From the NCBI RefSeq assembly GCF_001645185.1, contig NZ_LXTQ01000030.1, positions 1 to 64,000 on the forward strand: a stretch of 64,000 bases of DNA, given 5' to 3'. Position numbers and translations under genes: made by a program. The stretch is from Methylobacillus sp. MM3 (lineage in GTDB: Bacteria > Pseudomonadota > Gammaproteobacteria > Burkholderiales > Methylophilaceae). The notes beneath the pieces were generated by a model. That model saw only the letters and a program-made list of their open reading frames with translations. It did not search any database and had not been told where the DNA came from. Shown one piece after another: positions 37,795-47,689 of this stretch (the stretch's first letter is position 1; each line of letters opens with the position of its first letter).

Positions 37795-38620
37795 TGCGGT
37801 CGAAGGGCGTCACCGGCCAGCGGCCATGGAGCTTGTGGTACAGCCTGCGTGCTCGACGGTCGACCTTGTCCCAGAAGACAGATTCGTTGCGAAGCATCTC
37901 GCGCAACTTGATACCGCGATACAGTCTGAGAAAACGCAAGCAATCGCGGCGCGTCAACCCGATGTCCAGCGCGGAAAAATACAGCGCGGCCATGTCCTTC
38001 ATGCGTGCCGATGACGGAATAGCAGAGCGCACCTGCATGCGATGCAGGTCGATCAAATAAAGATGAATGTCGCCTGTCGCCAAGCGGTGATTGTCGAGAC
38101 ACAAATGACAAATATAGAAATCGCGGTGATTGAGCCCATGGTCGTGTATGCCCCGGGCGATCTCTGCTACGCGGCGCAGCAGTTTGCGTTTCAATAATAA
38201 CGGCGGCGGGTTCATCGGCCAGTCGCGGCAGTAATCTTCCAGCGAAACGATATCGCCGAGGTCTTCGGTAATGATGAACGAGCGCAATCTTGCGGGGCTC
38301 AACCCGCGGCACCCATAAGCCACGGCGGGTGTAGTGGCGATGCCAAGTTCGTTCAGCCTGTGGATTGCCCGCCATTCGGTGGAGGCACTCACGATAGGCA
38401 ACCGGAATGTCAGCAAATTCTTGAAAATCTCGCGCCAACCCACGCCGTCGTGCAATTTGGCGAAATAAGACTTTCCGTCAAGCTCGAAGCGCAAGGTACG
38501 GCGACCAGGCATGTCACGATATACCTGGCCTTGCAGCTGCATCACGCGTTCGAACGGCTCTCCATCGCCGATTTTCGTTGCGATTTCCTGCGGCAGGACC
38601 AATATGTTGCACCCGATCAC
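37787..38620 (-). CDS. waaP: LPS core heptose I kinase WaaP
   Basis: WaaP phosphorylates heptose I of the inner core; phosphates there let divalent cations bridge LPS molecules. The 277-residue protein has the family features FERVMQLQGQVYRDMPGRRT, YFAKLHDGVGWREIFKNL, the catalytic NHRDFYICHLCLD (H165, R166, D167) and LIDLHRMQVR (D191), with LTRRDCLRFLRLY downstream. The start is a GTG at 38620 overlapping the waaG stop (GTGA), the order waaG-waaP known from enterobacteria and Pseudomonas. Confidence 0.93.
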   Translation of the reverse strand: MIGCNILVLPQEIATKIGDGEPFERVMQLQGQVYRDMPGRRTLRFELDGKSYFAKLHDGVGWREIFKNLLTFRLPIVSASTEWRAIHRLNELGIATTPAVAYGCRGLSPARLRSFIITEDLGDIVSLEDYCRDWPMNPPPLLLKRKLLRRVAEIARGIHDHGLNHRDFYICHLCLDNHRLATGDIHLYLIDLHRMQVRSAIPSSARMKDMAALYFSALDIGLTRRDCLRFLRLYRGIKLREMLRNESVFWDKVDRRARRLYHKLHGRWPVTPFDRNA

Positions 38621-39759
38621 GCAACCGACTCCTGCTTGCGCCGCGCAAAATTCTGCAGCATCACTGCTTCTGCACTGCCGTCGTTAGCCGCCATGAGGGC
38701 ACGAGCATAGTGCAAACCGCGCTCGCGCCACTCCGGCTGCTGTACCGAAGTCAGCATGCTCGCCAACTGCTTATTGAAGGCTATCTGATCGAAAGGCGAA
38801 TTCGCAAGTGCGCCTGCCTCTGACTGCGTGATATGAAAAGCATAGCCGCAGACATCGCTCGCCAACACTGGCAAACCCGAAGCCATGGCTTCGAGCAGTA
38901 CCAGTCCGGTATTTTCTCGATAGGCGGGGTGCACCAGCAAATCGGCCGCCTGCATCAAGCGCGGCACATCGTTACGGCCGGCAACGATATGCACCTGCGC
39001 GGCAACGCCGGATCGCTCCGCCATTTTTTGGAAAAGACAGGGGTTATCCTGACCGACAGCCAGCAATCGTGTGCGAGACCTCAAATCTTGCGGTAGCGCT
39101 GCCAACGCCAGAATCGCTCGATCCAGCCCTTTGGTCTTGAATCCGGAGCCGACCAGCAGCAGCAAGCGATCATCAACTTCGAAACCGAATTCGGCACGCA
39201 CCTCGGCCCGCATTAAAGTACGATCACCCAGTGCAAAACGCTCCGAAGAAATGACGGGGGGCAGCAAGTGAAAACGCGCTTCGGGCGTTGCATACCAGCG
39301 CTGGAAGACTGTCTTTTCGTTGAGCGACAGCAAAAGAATTTCGCACTTGGCCCTTGAAGAAAACACCGCTCTTTCGCATTCGGCAAAAAAACGGTAGCGA
39401 CCGGTCAATCTGTAAAACCATCCGCGCTCAGCATGGGATCGCTCGATAAAACAAGGGTCGGCTGCGAAGTAAACATCCAAACCCGGCATGCGGTTAAACC
39501 CCATGACAAGATCAAAATGCGCCGCCGAGATTTCTGCCTGGGCTCGACGAATGAAGTCTTGGTAGCGACGATGATTCGTCCACCCTTGCCCCTTGACCAC
39601 ATGCACATGAATACCATCCGCCGATGGCGGGCCTTGCCAGGACAGGGTGTACACATGCACCTCGTGGCCTCGCTTCACGCATTCGTGGGCAATGCGCATC
39701 ATGTCGCGCTGGGCGCCGCCAAACGGGAAGTATTTGAAAATAACGAAGGCGAACTTCAT
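38617..39759 (-). CDS. waaG: LPS core glucosyltransferase WaaG
   Basis: WaaG, a GT4 enzyme, adds the first outer-core hexose to heptose II. The 380-residue protein is strikingly close to E. coli WaaG in FKYFPFGGAQRDMMRIA, RGHEVHVYTLSWQG, VVGFN-like VMGFNRMPGLDVYFAADPCF and RFHLLPPVISSERF. The GT4 donor site is NTGLVLLEAMASGLPVLASDVCGY. It is the first gene of the long minus-strand core operon (waaG to the ligase). A 223-bp gap without clear promoter motifs separates it from the divergent ugd gene. Confidence 0.94.
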   Translation of the reverse strand: MKFAFVIFKYFPFGGAQRDMMRIAHECVKRGHEVHVYTLSWQGPPSADGIHVHVVKGQGWTNHRRYQDFIRRAQAEISAAHFDLVMGFNRMPGLDVYFAADPCFIERSHAERGWFYRLTGRYRFFAECERAVFSSRAKCEILLLSLNEKTVFQRWYATPEARFHLLPPVISSERFALGDRTLMRAEVRAEFGFEVDDRLLLLVGSGFKTKGLDRAILALAALPQDLRSRTRLLAVGQDNPCLFQKMAERSGVAAQVHIVAGRNDVPRLMQAADLLVHPAYRENTGLVLLEAMASGLPVLASDVCGYAFHITQSEAGALANSPFDQIAFNKQLASMLTSVQQPEWRERGLHYARALMAANDGSAEAVMLQNFARRKQESVA

Positions 39760-39982
39760 GGAGGTTGTGTTCTGGAAAAGGATGAATTGTATGCGAAAAT
39801 ACGGGCCAACCCATATGAAGCACTTAAACCCGGTAATTTAAAATCCGTTCGGACCATTCAAAAACAGACACTTATTCGGCAAACTCGAGCTCAACGGCCT
39901 CTGGCGCGGCATGCGCCAAAGTCCGGATTTCATGTCTGCCTTGCTGCATTCAATACATTATTGATCAGGAGACAAAAACATC

Positions 39983-41305
39983 ATGAAAATAAGCGTCATC
40001 GGCACCGGCTATGTTGGCCTCGTGACCGGCACCTGTCTGGCAGAGGTTGGCAACGACGTATTATGTCTCGACCTCGACTTGCGCAAGATCGAGACTCTGA
40101 ATAACGGCGGAATTCCCATCCATGAACCCGGCCTGCTTGAAATGGTGCAGCGCAACGTCGCCGCCGGTCGGTTGCGGTTTACTACCAACGTGGAAGAAAG
40201 CGTGGCCTGGGGTCAGGTGCAATTCATTGCGGTAGGTACGCCGCCGGATGAGGACGGTTCCGCCGACTTGCAATATGTCACCGCCGCCGCACGCAGCATC
40301 GCCAGGCACATGACCGAATTCAAGGCAGTGGTCGACAAGAGTACGGTGCCGGTCGGCACGGCGGACAAAGTCAAAGCCGCCATGGCGGAAGAACTGAAGG
40401 CCCGTGGATCTGACATTCCTTTTGCCGTTGCCTCCAACCCCGAGTTCCTGAAGGAAGGTGCGGCGGTCGAGGACTTCATGCGTCCGGACCGGATTATCGT
40501 GGGTGCCGAAGATGAGCGCGCGATTGCGCTTTTGCGCGAAATTTACGCCCCCTTCAACCGCAACCGCGACCGCATGGTGCTGATGGACATCCGCAGTGCC
40601 GAACTCACCAAGTACGCCGCAAACTGCATGCTGGCGACGCGCATTTCCTTCATGAACGAGCTTGCCAACCTGGCCGACAAGCTGGGTGCCGACATCGAAC
40701 AGGTCCGCCTCGGCATCGGCTCCGACCCGCGCATCGGCTATCACTTTCTCTACCCCGGCTGTGGCTATGGCGGCTCCTGCTTTCCCAAGGACGTGCAGGC
40801 GCTGATCCGTACAGCCGAATCCATCGGACAACCGCTGAAAGTTCTGAATGCGGTGGAAGAAGCCAATAACATCCAGAAAGGCGTATTGCTGGAAAAAATC
40901 GCCGCGCGCTTCGGCCCGGATCTCAAGGGCAAGCATTTCGCGCTGTGGGGGCTGGCGTTCAAACCCAATACCGACGATATGCGCGAAGCATCCAGCCGCA
41001 TCCTTATCCAGGGGCTGTGGGAGTTAGGCGCCACCGTCGCGGCCTATGACCCGGTCGCGATGGACGAATCCCGCCGCATTTTCGGCGACGATGCCCGCCT
41101 GCGTTACGCGGACAATCCCATGGCGGCGCTTGAGGGCGCGGATGCGCTGGCGATTGTCACCGAATGGAAGGAATTCCGCGCGCCGGACTTTGCCCGGGTC
41201 AAGGCCACGCTAAAAACGCCGGCGATCTTCGACGGGCGCAACATGTATACGCCCGACATCGTCAAATCGTACGGCCTGGAGTATTCCGCGATAGGCCGTC
41301 GCTAA
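39983..41305 (+). CDS. ugd: UDP-glucose 6-dehydrogenase
   Basis: Ugd oxidises UDP-glucose to UDP-glucuronate in two NAD-dependent steps. The 440-residue protein has the Rossmann motif [73 protein letters not shown] and the catalytic cysteine in [23 protein letters not shown] precedes the ATG by 11 bases. It converges with the UDP-sugar epimerase gene 8 bp away, which would use its product. Confidence 0.96.
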   Translation: MKISVIGTGYVGLVTGTCLAEVGNDVLCLDLDLRKIETLNNGGIPIHEPGLLEMVQRNVAAGRLRFTTNVEESVAWGQVQFIAVGTPPDEDGSADLQYVTAAARSIARHMTEFKAVVDKSTVPVGTADKVKAAMAEELKARGSDIPFAVASNPEFLKEGAAVEDFMRPDRIIVGAEDERAIALLREIYAPFNRNRDRMVLMDIRSAELTKYAANCMLATRISFMNELANLADKLGADIEQVRLGIGSDPRIGYHFLYPGCGYGGSCFPKDVQALIRTAESIGQPLKVLNAVEEANNIQKGVLLEKIAARFGPDLKGKHFALWGLAFKPNTDDMREASSRILIQGLWELGATVAAYDPVAMDESRRIFGDDARLRYADNPMAALEGADALAIVTEWKEFRAPDFARVKATLKTPAIFDGRNMYTPDIVKSYGLEYSAIGRR

Positions 41306-41313
41306 AGTAAGAA

Positions 41314-42333
41314 TCACCGGCTGGCATCGATGCTGTAAAAGGCCTGATACCAGTCGGTAAACTGCTTCAAACCGTCTTCAATGCTGGTCGCCGGCTTGAA
41401 ACCGACATCGCGCATCAAGTCATCCACATCGGCATAAGTCGCCGGCACGTCACCGGGCTGCATCGGCAGAAAATTCTTGGCGGCGGTTTTCCCGAGATTG
41501 CGCTCCAGCACCTCGATCATGTGCATCAGTTTTACCGGGTTATTGTTGCCGATGTTGTAAAGCTTGTAGGGCGCCTTGCTCGATCCCGGGTCCGGCGCGC
41601 CCCCTCTCCAGCCCGGATCGCCTTGCGGCACCTTGTCCAGCGCGCGCATCACGCCTTCGACGATGTCATCTATATAAGTGAAGTCGCGCTGCATGTCACC
41701 ATGGTTGAAAACATTGATGGCACGGCCTTCAAGGATATCCCGGGTAAAGGAAAAGTAAGCCATGTCCGGCCGGCCCCAAGGGCCATAAACGGTAAAGAAC
41801 CGGAGCCCGGTAGTCGGTATGCCATAGAGATGGCTGTAGGTATGGGCCATCAGTTCGTTGGCCTTTTTGCTGGCGGCATACAGGCTGACCGGGTGATCGA
41901 CATTGTCATGCACCGAAAACGGCATGCGCGTATTGGCGCCATACACCGAGCTGGACGAGGCATACACCAGATGCTCCACCTCATGATGGCGGCAGCCTTC
42001 CAGGATATTGACGAAGCCGAGCAGATTGGAATCGACATAGGCGTAAGGATTCTTGAGCGAATAACGCACGCCGGCCTGAGCCGCAAGATTGACGACACGC
42101 TGCGGCCTGTACTTTAAAAACACTTCCTCCATCGCCGCGCGATCATGCAGGCCGATCCGGATTTCGGTGAAGCCGGGATGATGCCTGATGCGCTCCAGCC
42201 TGGCCTCTTTCAGCCGCACGTCGTAATAATCGTTGACGTTATCGATGCCGATAATCTCATCGCCGCGCTCCAGCAAGCGAATGGCGAGCGCGTTACCGAT
42301 GAATCCGGCCGTGCCGGTGACGAGCACCTTCAT
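41314..42333 (-). CDS. UDP-glucuronate 4-epimerase-like protein
   Basis: The 339-residue extended short-chain dehydrogenase has VLVTGTAGFIGNALAIRLLERG, GIDNVNDYYDVRLKEARL, VVNLAAQAGVRYSLKNPYAYVDSN, YASSSSVYGANTRMPFS, the catalytic YAASKKANELMAH and RFFTVYGPWGRPDMA. These are the marks of the UDP-glucuronate 4-epimerase group (CapI/WcvA), which makes UDP-galacturonate. Together with ugd, this provides uronic acids for core or O-antigen, or for capsule. The ATG at 42333 is directly in frame with a short, AT-containing upstream region. Confidence 0.88.
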   Translation of the reverse strand: MKVLVTGTAGFIGNALAIRLLERGDEIIGIDNVNDYYDVRLKEARLERIRHHPGFTEIRIGLHDRAAMEEVFLKYRPQRVVNLAAQAGVRYSLKNPYAYVDSNLLGFVNILEGCRHHEVEHLVYASSSSVYGANTRMPFSVHDNVDHPVSLYAASKKANELMAHTYSHLYGIPTTGLRFFTVYGPWGRPDMAYFSFTRDILEGRAINVFNHGDMQRDFTYIDDIVEGVMRALDKVPQGDPGWRGGAPDPGSSKAPYKLYNIGNNNPVKLMHMIEVLERNLGKTAAKNFLPMQPGDVPATYADVDDLMRDVGFKPATSIEDGLKQFTDWYQAFYSIDASR

Positions 42334-42469
42334 GAGGTTTCTCCGCTTTCAATTAAACCTAGGAGCCAATTTTCGACATATTCGGCATAGTTTGTCCAAA
42401 TAGCAATGGCCTGAGCAGGCCACTCAAGAGCAAGAGACAACGCCGAATCTATGCGAAAATGCGCACGCC

Positions 42470-43447
42470 ATGCCTAGAATCCTGCTCGTCAAAACCTCAT
42501 CCATGGGCGATCTCGTGCACAACATGCCGATGATTGCCGACATCCGCGCACATTTTCCGGAGGCCGTGATTGATTGGGTCACCGAGGAAAGTTTTGTCGA
42601 GATCGCACGTATGAATACGCATATAAACCGCATCATCCCGGTCAATATGCGGCGCTGGAAGCGCAATCTCTGGCAATGGCAAACCTGGCACGACTTTTCC
42701 GCATTCAAACGCACTCTGCAATCCTTTGACTACGATGCCATTCTCGACACTCAGGGCTTGCTGAAAAGTGCGATGATCTGCCATTGGGCGAACGGCCCTT
42801 CCCACGGGCAAGACAAGCATACCGCCCGGGAAAGCATCGCCGCACGCATTTACACGCACGCTTACGATATCCCACGCGATATGCATGCAGTCGTGCGCAA
42901 TCGGCTCTTGGCGGCCAAGGCGCTGAGCTATGTATTGCCTCAAACGCCTCCTGAATATAACCTGAACCCGCCCAAAGCGGTGTTGCCATTATCCTCCTCA
43001 GCCCCATATGCCATAGTGCTGCATGGCACCTCACGCGATGAGAAACTGTGGCCAGAAATGCACTGGATCGATTTTTGCAATCGTATCGCGGGTGAATATC
43101 CACCGATTCTGCTGCCGTGGGGTAACGATACCGAACGGCAGCGGGCAGAACGTATCGCATCGCAAATCCCTCACGCTATAGTGCTGCCACGTCTGAATCT
43201 TACTCAACTGGCCCAGTTGATACAGAAATCAAAGGCTGTCATTGGGCTGGACACCGGACTGATGCATCTTGGCGTGGGCTTAGGGATTCCGACTCTTGCC
43301 ATTTTCTGCAACACCAATCTCTCCCAGGTCGGCCCCTACCCTCCCCAAGGCTGCCGTGTACTGGCAATAGGAGGCGACGGAATAACGCCGACTGTCCATG
43401 AGGCGCTGGCAGGTCTCCGGGCATTAGAGGCTACAAACCATGCTTAG
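42470..43447 (+). CDS. waaC: ADP-heptose:LPS heptosyltransferase I
   Basis: WaaC adds the first heptose to Kdo2-lipid A. The 325-residue GT9 protein has ILLVKTSSMGDLVHNMPMIADI, IDWVTEESFVEIARMN, DAILDTQGLLKSAMICHWA, LHGTSRDEKLWPEMHW and VIGLDTGLMHLGVGLGIPTLAIFC. The early SSMGD and the GLDTGL blocks separate it from WaaF. It stands about 15 kb from waaF, next to the heat-shock operon, outside the main core operons. Confidence 0.95.
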   Translation: MPRILLVKTSSMGDLVHNMPMIADIRAHFPEAVIDWVTEESFVEIARMNTHINRIIPVNMRRWKRNLWQWQTWHDFSAFKRTLQSFDYDAILDTQGLLKSAMICHWANGPSHGQDKHTARESIAARIYTHAYDIPRDMHAVVRNRLLAAKALSYVLPQTPPEYNLNPPKAVLPLSSSAPYAIVLHGTSRDEKLWPEMHWIDFCNRIAGEYPPILLPWGNDTERQRAERIASQIPHAIVLPRLNLTQLAQLIQKSKAVIGLDTGLMHLGVGLGIPTLAIFCNTNLSQVGPYPPQGCRVLAIGGDGITPTVHEALAGLRALEATNHA

Positions 43448-43762
43448 AGCCATTGCATGGAAATTTCCTAATAATTTTTAAAGACAGCCTCATTTTTGCC
43501 GATAAATCAGGCATGAAGAGCGCAGAATCAACCATCATTCTCGAAAGTCAGTACGCCAGTGCCACCCTCGCGCAAAGCAGTGTCGGCGCATTGTATTCGG
43601 CCAACGCAAGCACCCCGTTTTCTGTTAATCGACTGGCAACCAGAATCTCGGCCAGGTTCGCAGCAGCGGCATTTACCTTTATGAGAACGGCACTGCCGGA
43701 ACGCTGCAGCAAGTTGACTTAACCGTTTAACGCTCATCTCCAGAGTAAAAACGGCCTCCGAC

Positions 43763-43802
43763 GCCCGCGTCCAAAAATTCTTCCGGCGCGGGCTTGTTTT
43801 TT
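43763..43802 (+). terminator. Rho-independent terminator before grpE
   Basis: GCCCGCG (43763-43769) pairs with CGCGGGC (43787-43793) around a 17-base loop, followed by TTGTTTTTT. It would stop transcription from waaC or the gap before the grpE operon. Confidence 0.65.
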
Positions 43803-43820
43803 CTCATGCTGCCCCCATGT
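43793..43820 (+). promoter_or_regulatory. Sigma-32 (heat-shock) promoter of grpE-dnaK-dnaJ
   Basis: CTTGTT (43793-43798) and CCCCATGT (43813-43820) are separated by 14 bases. They match the heat-shock sigma factor consensus CTTGAA and CCCCATnT, with a perfect -10 and two mismatches in the -35. The -10 ends 33 bases before the grpE ATG. Confidence 0.8.
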
Positions 43821-43853
43821 TCCCCCGTATCGAAAACTATCGAGGAAATTTTC

Positions 43854-44390
43854 ATGTCGAAAAAAGAGCAAAATCCGCAACCCGAGCAAGAGCAGCACCA
43901 TGCCGATGTCGAGCATGAAATTGAAGTGATGCCCGGCTTGGAAGAGATGCTCAAGGAAGCCGAGCGCAAGGCACAGGAGCACTACGACGCCTGGATGTAT
44001 GCCAAGGCCGAATCCGAAAACATTCGCCGCCGCGCCCTTGAAGATATCGACAAGGCACGCAAGTTTGCACTGGAAAAATTCTCCTCCGAATTGCTGGCGG
44101 TAAAAGATAGTCTCGAGGCCGCCCTCAATGTCGAAAGCGCCACGATCGAGAGTTACAAGAGTGGTGTCGAATTGACGCTGAAGCAGCTCTCCAGCGTATT
44201 CGAGAAATTCAATGTCGCAGAAGTACACCCAGCCGGTGAAAAATTCGATCCGCACAAGCATCAGGCCATCAGCATGGTGGAAGCCGAAGCCGAGCCGAAC
44301 ACCGTTGTCCAGGTGCTGCAAAAGGGCTACACCCTGCATGATCGCGTGCTTCGCCCGGCTCTGGTCATGGTAGCGAAGCCCAAGGCTTGA
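43854..44390 (+). CDS. grpE: Nucleotide exchange factor GrpE
   Basis: GrpE releases ADP from DnaK and acts as a thermosensor of the chaperone cycle. The 178-residue protein has an acidic, Gln/Glu-rich N-terminus, a long coiled coil ([37 protein letters not shown] in part) and the beta-domain with [16 protein letters not shown] and [21 protein letters not shown]. The ATG at 43854 follows GAGGAA with good spacing; an upstream in-frame TTG lies inside the promoter and is rejected. Confidence 0.96.
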   Translation: MSKKEQNPQPEQEQHHADVEHEIEVMPGLEEMLKEAERKAQEHYDAWMYAKAESENIRRRALEDIDKARKFALEKFSSELLAVKDSLEAALNVESATIESYKSGVELTLKQLSSVFEKFNVAEVHPAGEKFDPHKHQAISMVEAEAEPNTVVQVLQKGYTLHDRVLRPALVMVAKPKA

Positions 44391-44465
44391 AATCGGCGGA
44401 ACCATCCCCATTTCTGAAACATCGGTTCACCGAATTCTTGAAAATATTTATTGAGGAAAGACACA

Positions 44466-46391
44466 ATGGGAAAAATTATCGGTATTGACCTGGGTACGAC
44501 CAACTCCTGCGTCGCCGTCATGGAAGGCGGCAAGCCGCGCGTGATCGAGAACGCCGAAGGCGCTCGCACCACCCCATCCATCATCGCTTATCAGGACGAC
44601 GGCGAGATCCTGGCCGGCGCACCGGCCAAACGCCAGGCCGTCACCAATCCGAAGCACACCTTGTACGCCGTCAAACGCCTGATCGGCCGCCGCTTCGAAG
44701 AAAAGGAAGTGCAGAAGGACATCGACCTGATGCCTTACACCATCGTCAAGGCCGATAACGGCGATGCCTGGGTCGAAGTCAACAGCAAGAAGATGGCCCC
44801 GCCGCAAATCTCCGCCGAAGTGCTGCGCAAGATGAAGAAGACCGCCGAGGATTACCTGGGCGAAGAAGTCACCGAAGCCGTGATTACCGTACCGGCTTAC
44901 TTCAACGACTCCCAGCGCCAAGCCACCAAGGACGCCGGCCGTATCGCCGGCCTGGAAGTGAAGCGCATCATCAACGAACCGACTGCGGCCGCGCTGGCTT
45001 TCGGCATGGACAAGCAGGAAGGCGATCGCAAGATCGCGGTGTATGACCTGGGCGGCGGCACGTTCGACATCTCCATCATCGAAATCGCCGAGCTCGACGG
45101 CGAACACCAGTTCGAAGTGCTCTCCACCAACGGCGACACCTTCCTCGGCGGCGAAGACTTCGACAACCGCCTGATCGACTATCTCGCCGACGAGTTCAAG
45201 AAGGAAAACGGCCTCGACCTGCGCAACGACCTACTGGCCAAGCAGCGCCTGAAGGAAGCTGCAGAAAAGGCCAAGATCGAGCTCTCTTCCGCGCAACAGA
45301 CCGAAGTCAATCTGCCCTACATCACCGCTGACGCGACCGGTCCGAAGCACCTGGTAGTCAAGATCACCCGCGCCAAGTTCGAATCGCTGGTCGAAGACCT
45401 GATCGAGCGCACCATCGCGCCGTGCCGAACCGCGATCAAGGACGCCGGCGTCAAGATCGACGACATCACCGACGTGATCCTGGTCGGCGGCCAGACCCGC
45501 ATGCCCAAGGTGCAAGAGAAGGTTAAGGAAATCTTCGGCAAGGAACCGCGCAAGGACGTGAACCCGGACGAAGCCGTGGCTGTTGGCGCCGCGATCCAGG
45601 GCGGCGTGCTGCAAGGCGAAGTGAAGGACGTGCTGTTGCTGGACGTGACCCCACTTTCCCTGGGTATCGAAACCCTGGGCGGCGTGATGACCAAGCTGAT
45701 CCAGAAGAACACCACGATCCCGACCAAGGCGAGCCAAGTGTTCTCGACCGCCGAGGACAACCAGTCCGCCGTGACCATCCAGGTGCTGCAGGGCGAACGT
45801 GAAATGGCTGCCGGCAACAAGAGCCTGGGCCAGTTCAACCTGTCCGACATCCCGCCTGCACCGCGCGGCATGCCGCAGATTGAAGTCACCTTCGACATCG
45901 ACGCCAATGGTATCCTGCACGTCTCGGCCAAGGACAAGGCGACCGGCAAGGAAAACAAGATCACCATCAAGGCCAACTCCGGCCTGTCGGAAGAGGAAAT
46001 CCAGCGCATGGAGGCCGATGCCGCCGCGCATGCCGAGGAAGACCACAAGCTGCGCGAGCTGGTTGACGCCCGCAATGCCGCCGACGGCATGGTACACAGC
46101 GTGAAGAAATCGCTGTCCGAGCACGGCGACAAGCTGGATGCCGACGAAAAGGCCAAGATCGAATCCGCGATTACCGAAGTCGAGGAAGCGCTGAAGGGCG
46201 ACGACAAGGATGCCATCGAAGCCAAGACCAATGCGCTGATGGAAGCATCGCACAAGCTGGCCGAAAAGGTTTACGCGCAGCAACAACCGGAAGGCGGCAC
46301 TGAATCCGCCGGCGGCGCGCAATCCGAGAAAGCCGCCGACGACAATATCGTCGATGCGGAATTCGAAGAAGTCAAAAACGACAAGCAGTAA
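44466..46391 (+). CDS. dnaK: Hsp70 chaperone DnaK
   Basis: The 641-residue chaperone starts [19 protein letters not shown] and has the ATPase motifs [41 protein letters not shown] and [13 protein letters not shown]. The substrate-binding domain includes [17 protein letters not shown], and the acidic tail ends [12 protein letters not shown]. It follows grpE by 75 bp and precedes dnaJ by 73 bp. The start at 44466 is fixed by homology, with GAGGA upstream. Confidence 0.98.
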   Translation: MGKIIGIDLGTTNSCVAVMEGGKPRVIENAEGARTTPSIIAYQDDGEILAGAPAKRQAVTNPKHTLYAVKRLIGRRFEEKEVQKDIDLMPYTIVKADNGDAWVEVNSKKMAPPQISAEVLRKMKKTAEDYLGEEVTEAVITVPAYFNDSQRQATKDAGRIAGLEVKRIINEPTAAALAFGMDKQEGDRKIAVYDLGGGTFDISIIEIAELDGEHQFEVLSTNGDTFLGGEDFDNRLIDYLADEFKKENGLDLRNDLLAKQRLKEAAEKAKIELSSAQQTEVNLPYITADATGPKHLVVKITRAKFESLVEDLIERTIAPCRTAIKDAGVKIDDITDVILVGGQTRMPKVQEKVKEIFGKEPRKDVNPDEAVAVGAAIQGGVLQGEVKDVLLLDVTPLSLGIETLGGVMTKLIQKNTTIPTKASQVFSTAEDNQSAVTIQVLQGEREMAAGNKSLGQFNLSDIPPAPRGMPQIEVTFDIDANGILHVSAKDKATGKENKITIKANSGLSEEEIQRMEADAAAHAEEDHKLRELVDARNAADGMVHSVKKSLSEHGDKLDADEKAKIESAITEVEEALKGDDKDAIEAKTNALMEASHKLAEKVYAQQQPEGGTESAGGAQSEKAADDNIVDAEFEEVKNDKQ

Positions 46392-46410
46392 TCGACCAAC
46401 CCAACGGGAG

Positions 46411-46451
46411 CGGGGAATGGACAGGAATCTCGCGAATCCTTCCATTCCCCG
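46411..46451 (+). promoter_or_regulatory. Hairpin in the dnaK-dnaJ spacer
   Basis: CGGGGAATGG (46411-46420) pairs with CCATTCCCCG (46442-46451), and an inner AGGA/TCCT pair extends the stem. No T-run follows. It could partly terminate or be an RNA-processing site, lowering DnaJ relative to DnaK, and it ends 13 bases before the dnaJ ATG. Confidence 0.65.
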
Positions 46452-46464
46452 TCATGCTTAGAGA

Positions 46465-47586
46465 ATGGCAAAAAAAGACTTTTACGAAGTACTGGGCGTC
46501 AACCGCGACGCATCGGACGACGAGCTCAAGAAAGCCTATCGCAAACTCGCGATGAAACACCATCCGGACCGCAATCCGGATAACCCCAAGGCCGAGGAGC
46601 ACTTCAAGGAAGCCAAGGAGGCATACGAAATTCTTTCGGATAGCCAGAAACGTGCAGCCTACGATCAATACGGCCATGCCGGCGTCGATCAGCAGGCGGG
46701 CATGGGCGGCGGCGGTCAGGGCTTCGGCAACTTCTCCGACGCATTCGGCGATATCTTCGGCGATATCTTCGGCGGCGGTGGCGGCGGTCGTCGCTCCAAT
46801 GTCTATCGCGGTGCAGATCTCCGTTACAACATGGAAATCTCGCTGGAAGAAGCGGCGCGCGGCACCGAAACCAAGATTCGCATTCCCGTCATGGCCGAAT
46901 GCGAAACCTGCCATGGCTCCGGCGCACGCCCCGGCACCAAGCCCGTTACCTGTACCACCTGCGGCGGCCATGGCCAGGTACGCATGCAACAAGGCTTTTT
47001 CTCCATCCAGCAGACCTGCCCCAAGTGTCACGGCAGCGGCAAGATGGTGAAGGACCCCTGCCCCACCTGCCACGGCGACGGCCGGGTCAAGCAGCACAAA
47101 ACGCTGTCGGTCAAAATCCCCGCCGGCGTGGATGAGGGCGATCGCATTCGCCTGTCGGGTGAAGGCGAAGCCGGCGTCAACGGCGGTCCTCCGGGCGACT
47201 TGTATGTCGTCGTGCATTTGAAGGAACACACTATCTTCAAGCGCGACGGCGGCGACCTGCATTGCGAAATGCCGATCAGCTTCAGCACGGCAGCCCTGGG
47301 CGGCGAAATCGAAATCCCAACGCTCGACGGCCACGCCAAGGTGAAGATTCCCGCCGAAACGCAAACCGGCGCCGTCTTCCGCCTGCGCGGCAAAGGCATC
47401 AAGGCGCTACGCAGCAGCGAACACGGCGACCTGATGTGCCACGTCGCAGTGGAAACCCCGGTGAAACTGACCGAACGGCAGAAGGAAATTCTGCGCGAAC
47501 TGGAGGAAATCAACCAGTTGGACGCACAGAAACATAGTCCCAAGGCCAAGTCGTGGATGGAGAAGGTGAAGGACTTTTTTCAGTAA
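46465..47586 (+). CDS. dnaJ: Chaperone DnaJ (Hsp40)
   Basis: DnaJ delivers substrates to DnaK and stimulates its ATPase. The 373-residue protein is a full class I J-protein: J-domain with [19 protein letters not shown], Gly-rich linker ([20 protein letters not shown] in part), four zinc repeats [24 protein letters not shown] and CPTCHGDG, then the two C-terminal substrate domains ([35 protein letters not shown]). It is the last gene of the operon and is followed by a strong terminator. Confidence 0.97.
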   Translation: MAKKDFYEVLGVNRDASDDELKKAYRKLAMKHHPDRNPDNPKAEEHFKEAKEAYEILSDSQKRAAYDQYGHAGVDQQAGMGGGGQGFGNFSDAFGDIFGDIFGGGGGGRRSNVYRGADLRYNMEISLEEAARGTETKIRIPVMAECETCHGSGARPGTKPVTCTTCGGHGQVRMQQGFFSIQQTCPKCHGSGKMVKDPCPTCHGDGRVKQHKTLSVKIPAGVDEGDRIRLSGEGEAGVNGGPPGDLYVVVHLKEHTIFKRDGGDLHCEMPISFSTAALGGEIEIPTLDGHAKVKIPAETQTGAVFRLRGKGIKALRSSEHGDLMCHVAVETPVKLTERQKEILRELEEINQLDAQKHSPKAKSWMEKVKDFFQ

Positions 47587-47608
47587 CTCCTACAACTCAA
47601 GAGTATTA

Positions 47609-47636
47609 AAGAAAGCCCGCATCAGCGGGCTTTCTT
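47609..47636. terminator. Terminator after dnaJ
   Basis: AAGAAAGCCCGC (47609-47620) pairs perfectly with GCGGGCTTTCTT (47625-47636) around ATCA. The symmetrical A- and T-rich flanks may serve both dnaJ and the converging small gene. Confidence 0.88.
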
Positions 47637-47689
47637 GTATGCAATTCGGGTGACGGAGCAGGCAGAGAAATCGAGCCGTACTAACTCAG

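Larger units (their letters stand above)
43448..43853 (+). other. Gap before grpE with a possible gene remnant
   Basis: This 406-bp stretch has no confident gene. A frame at 43513-43722 (70 codons from an ATG) reads ESTIILESQYASATLAQSS and on, and a different frame at 43629-43730 ends with SSGIYLYENGTAGTLQQV. Joined by a frameshift they would look like the C-terminal piece of a Ser/Thr/Ala-rich secreted protein. Base usage does not settle it. The 3' part of the gap holds a terminator and the sigma-32-like promoter listed separately. Confidence 0.3.

Noticed and set aside
42408..42421. GGCCTGAGCAGGCC as a terminator before waaC
   Set aside because: It is a short palindrome without a T-run; too little to support a function.
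45231..46445. A 404-codon minus-strand frame over dnaK
   Set aside because: It is a shadow of dnaK codon use.
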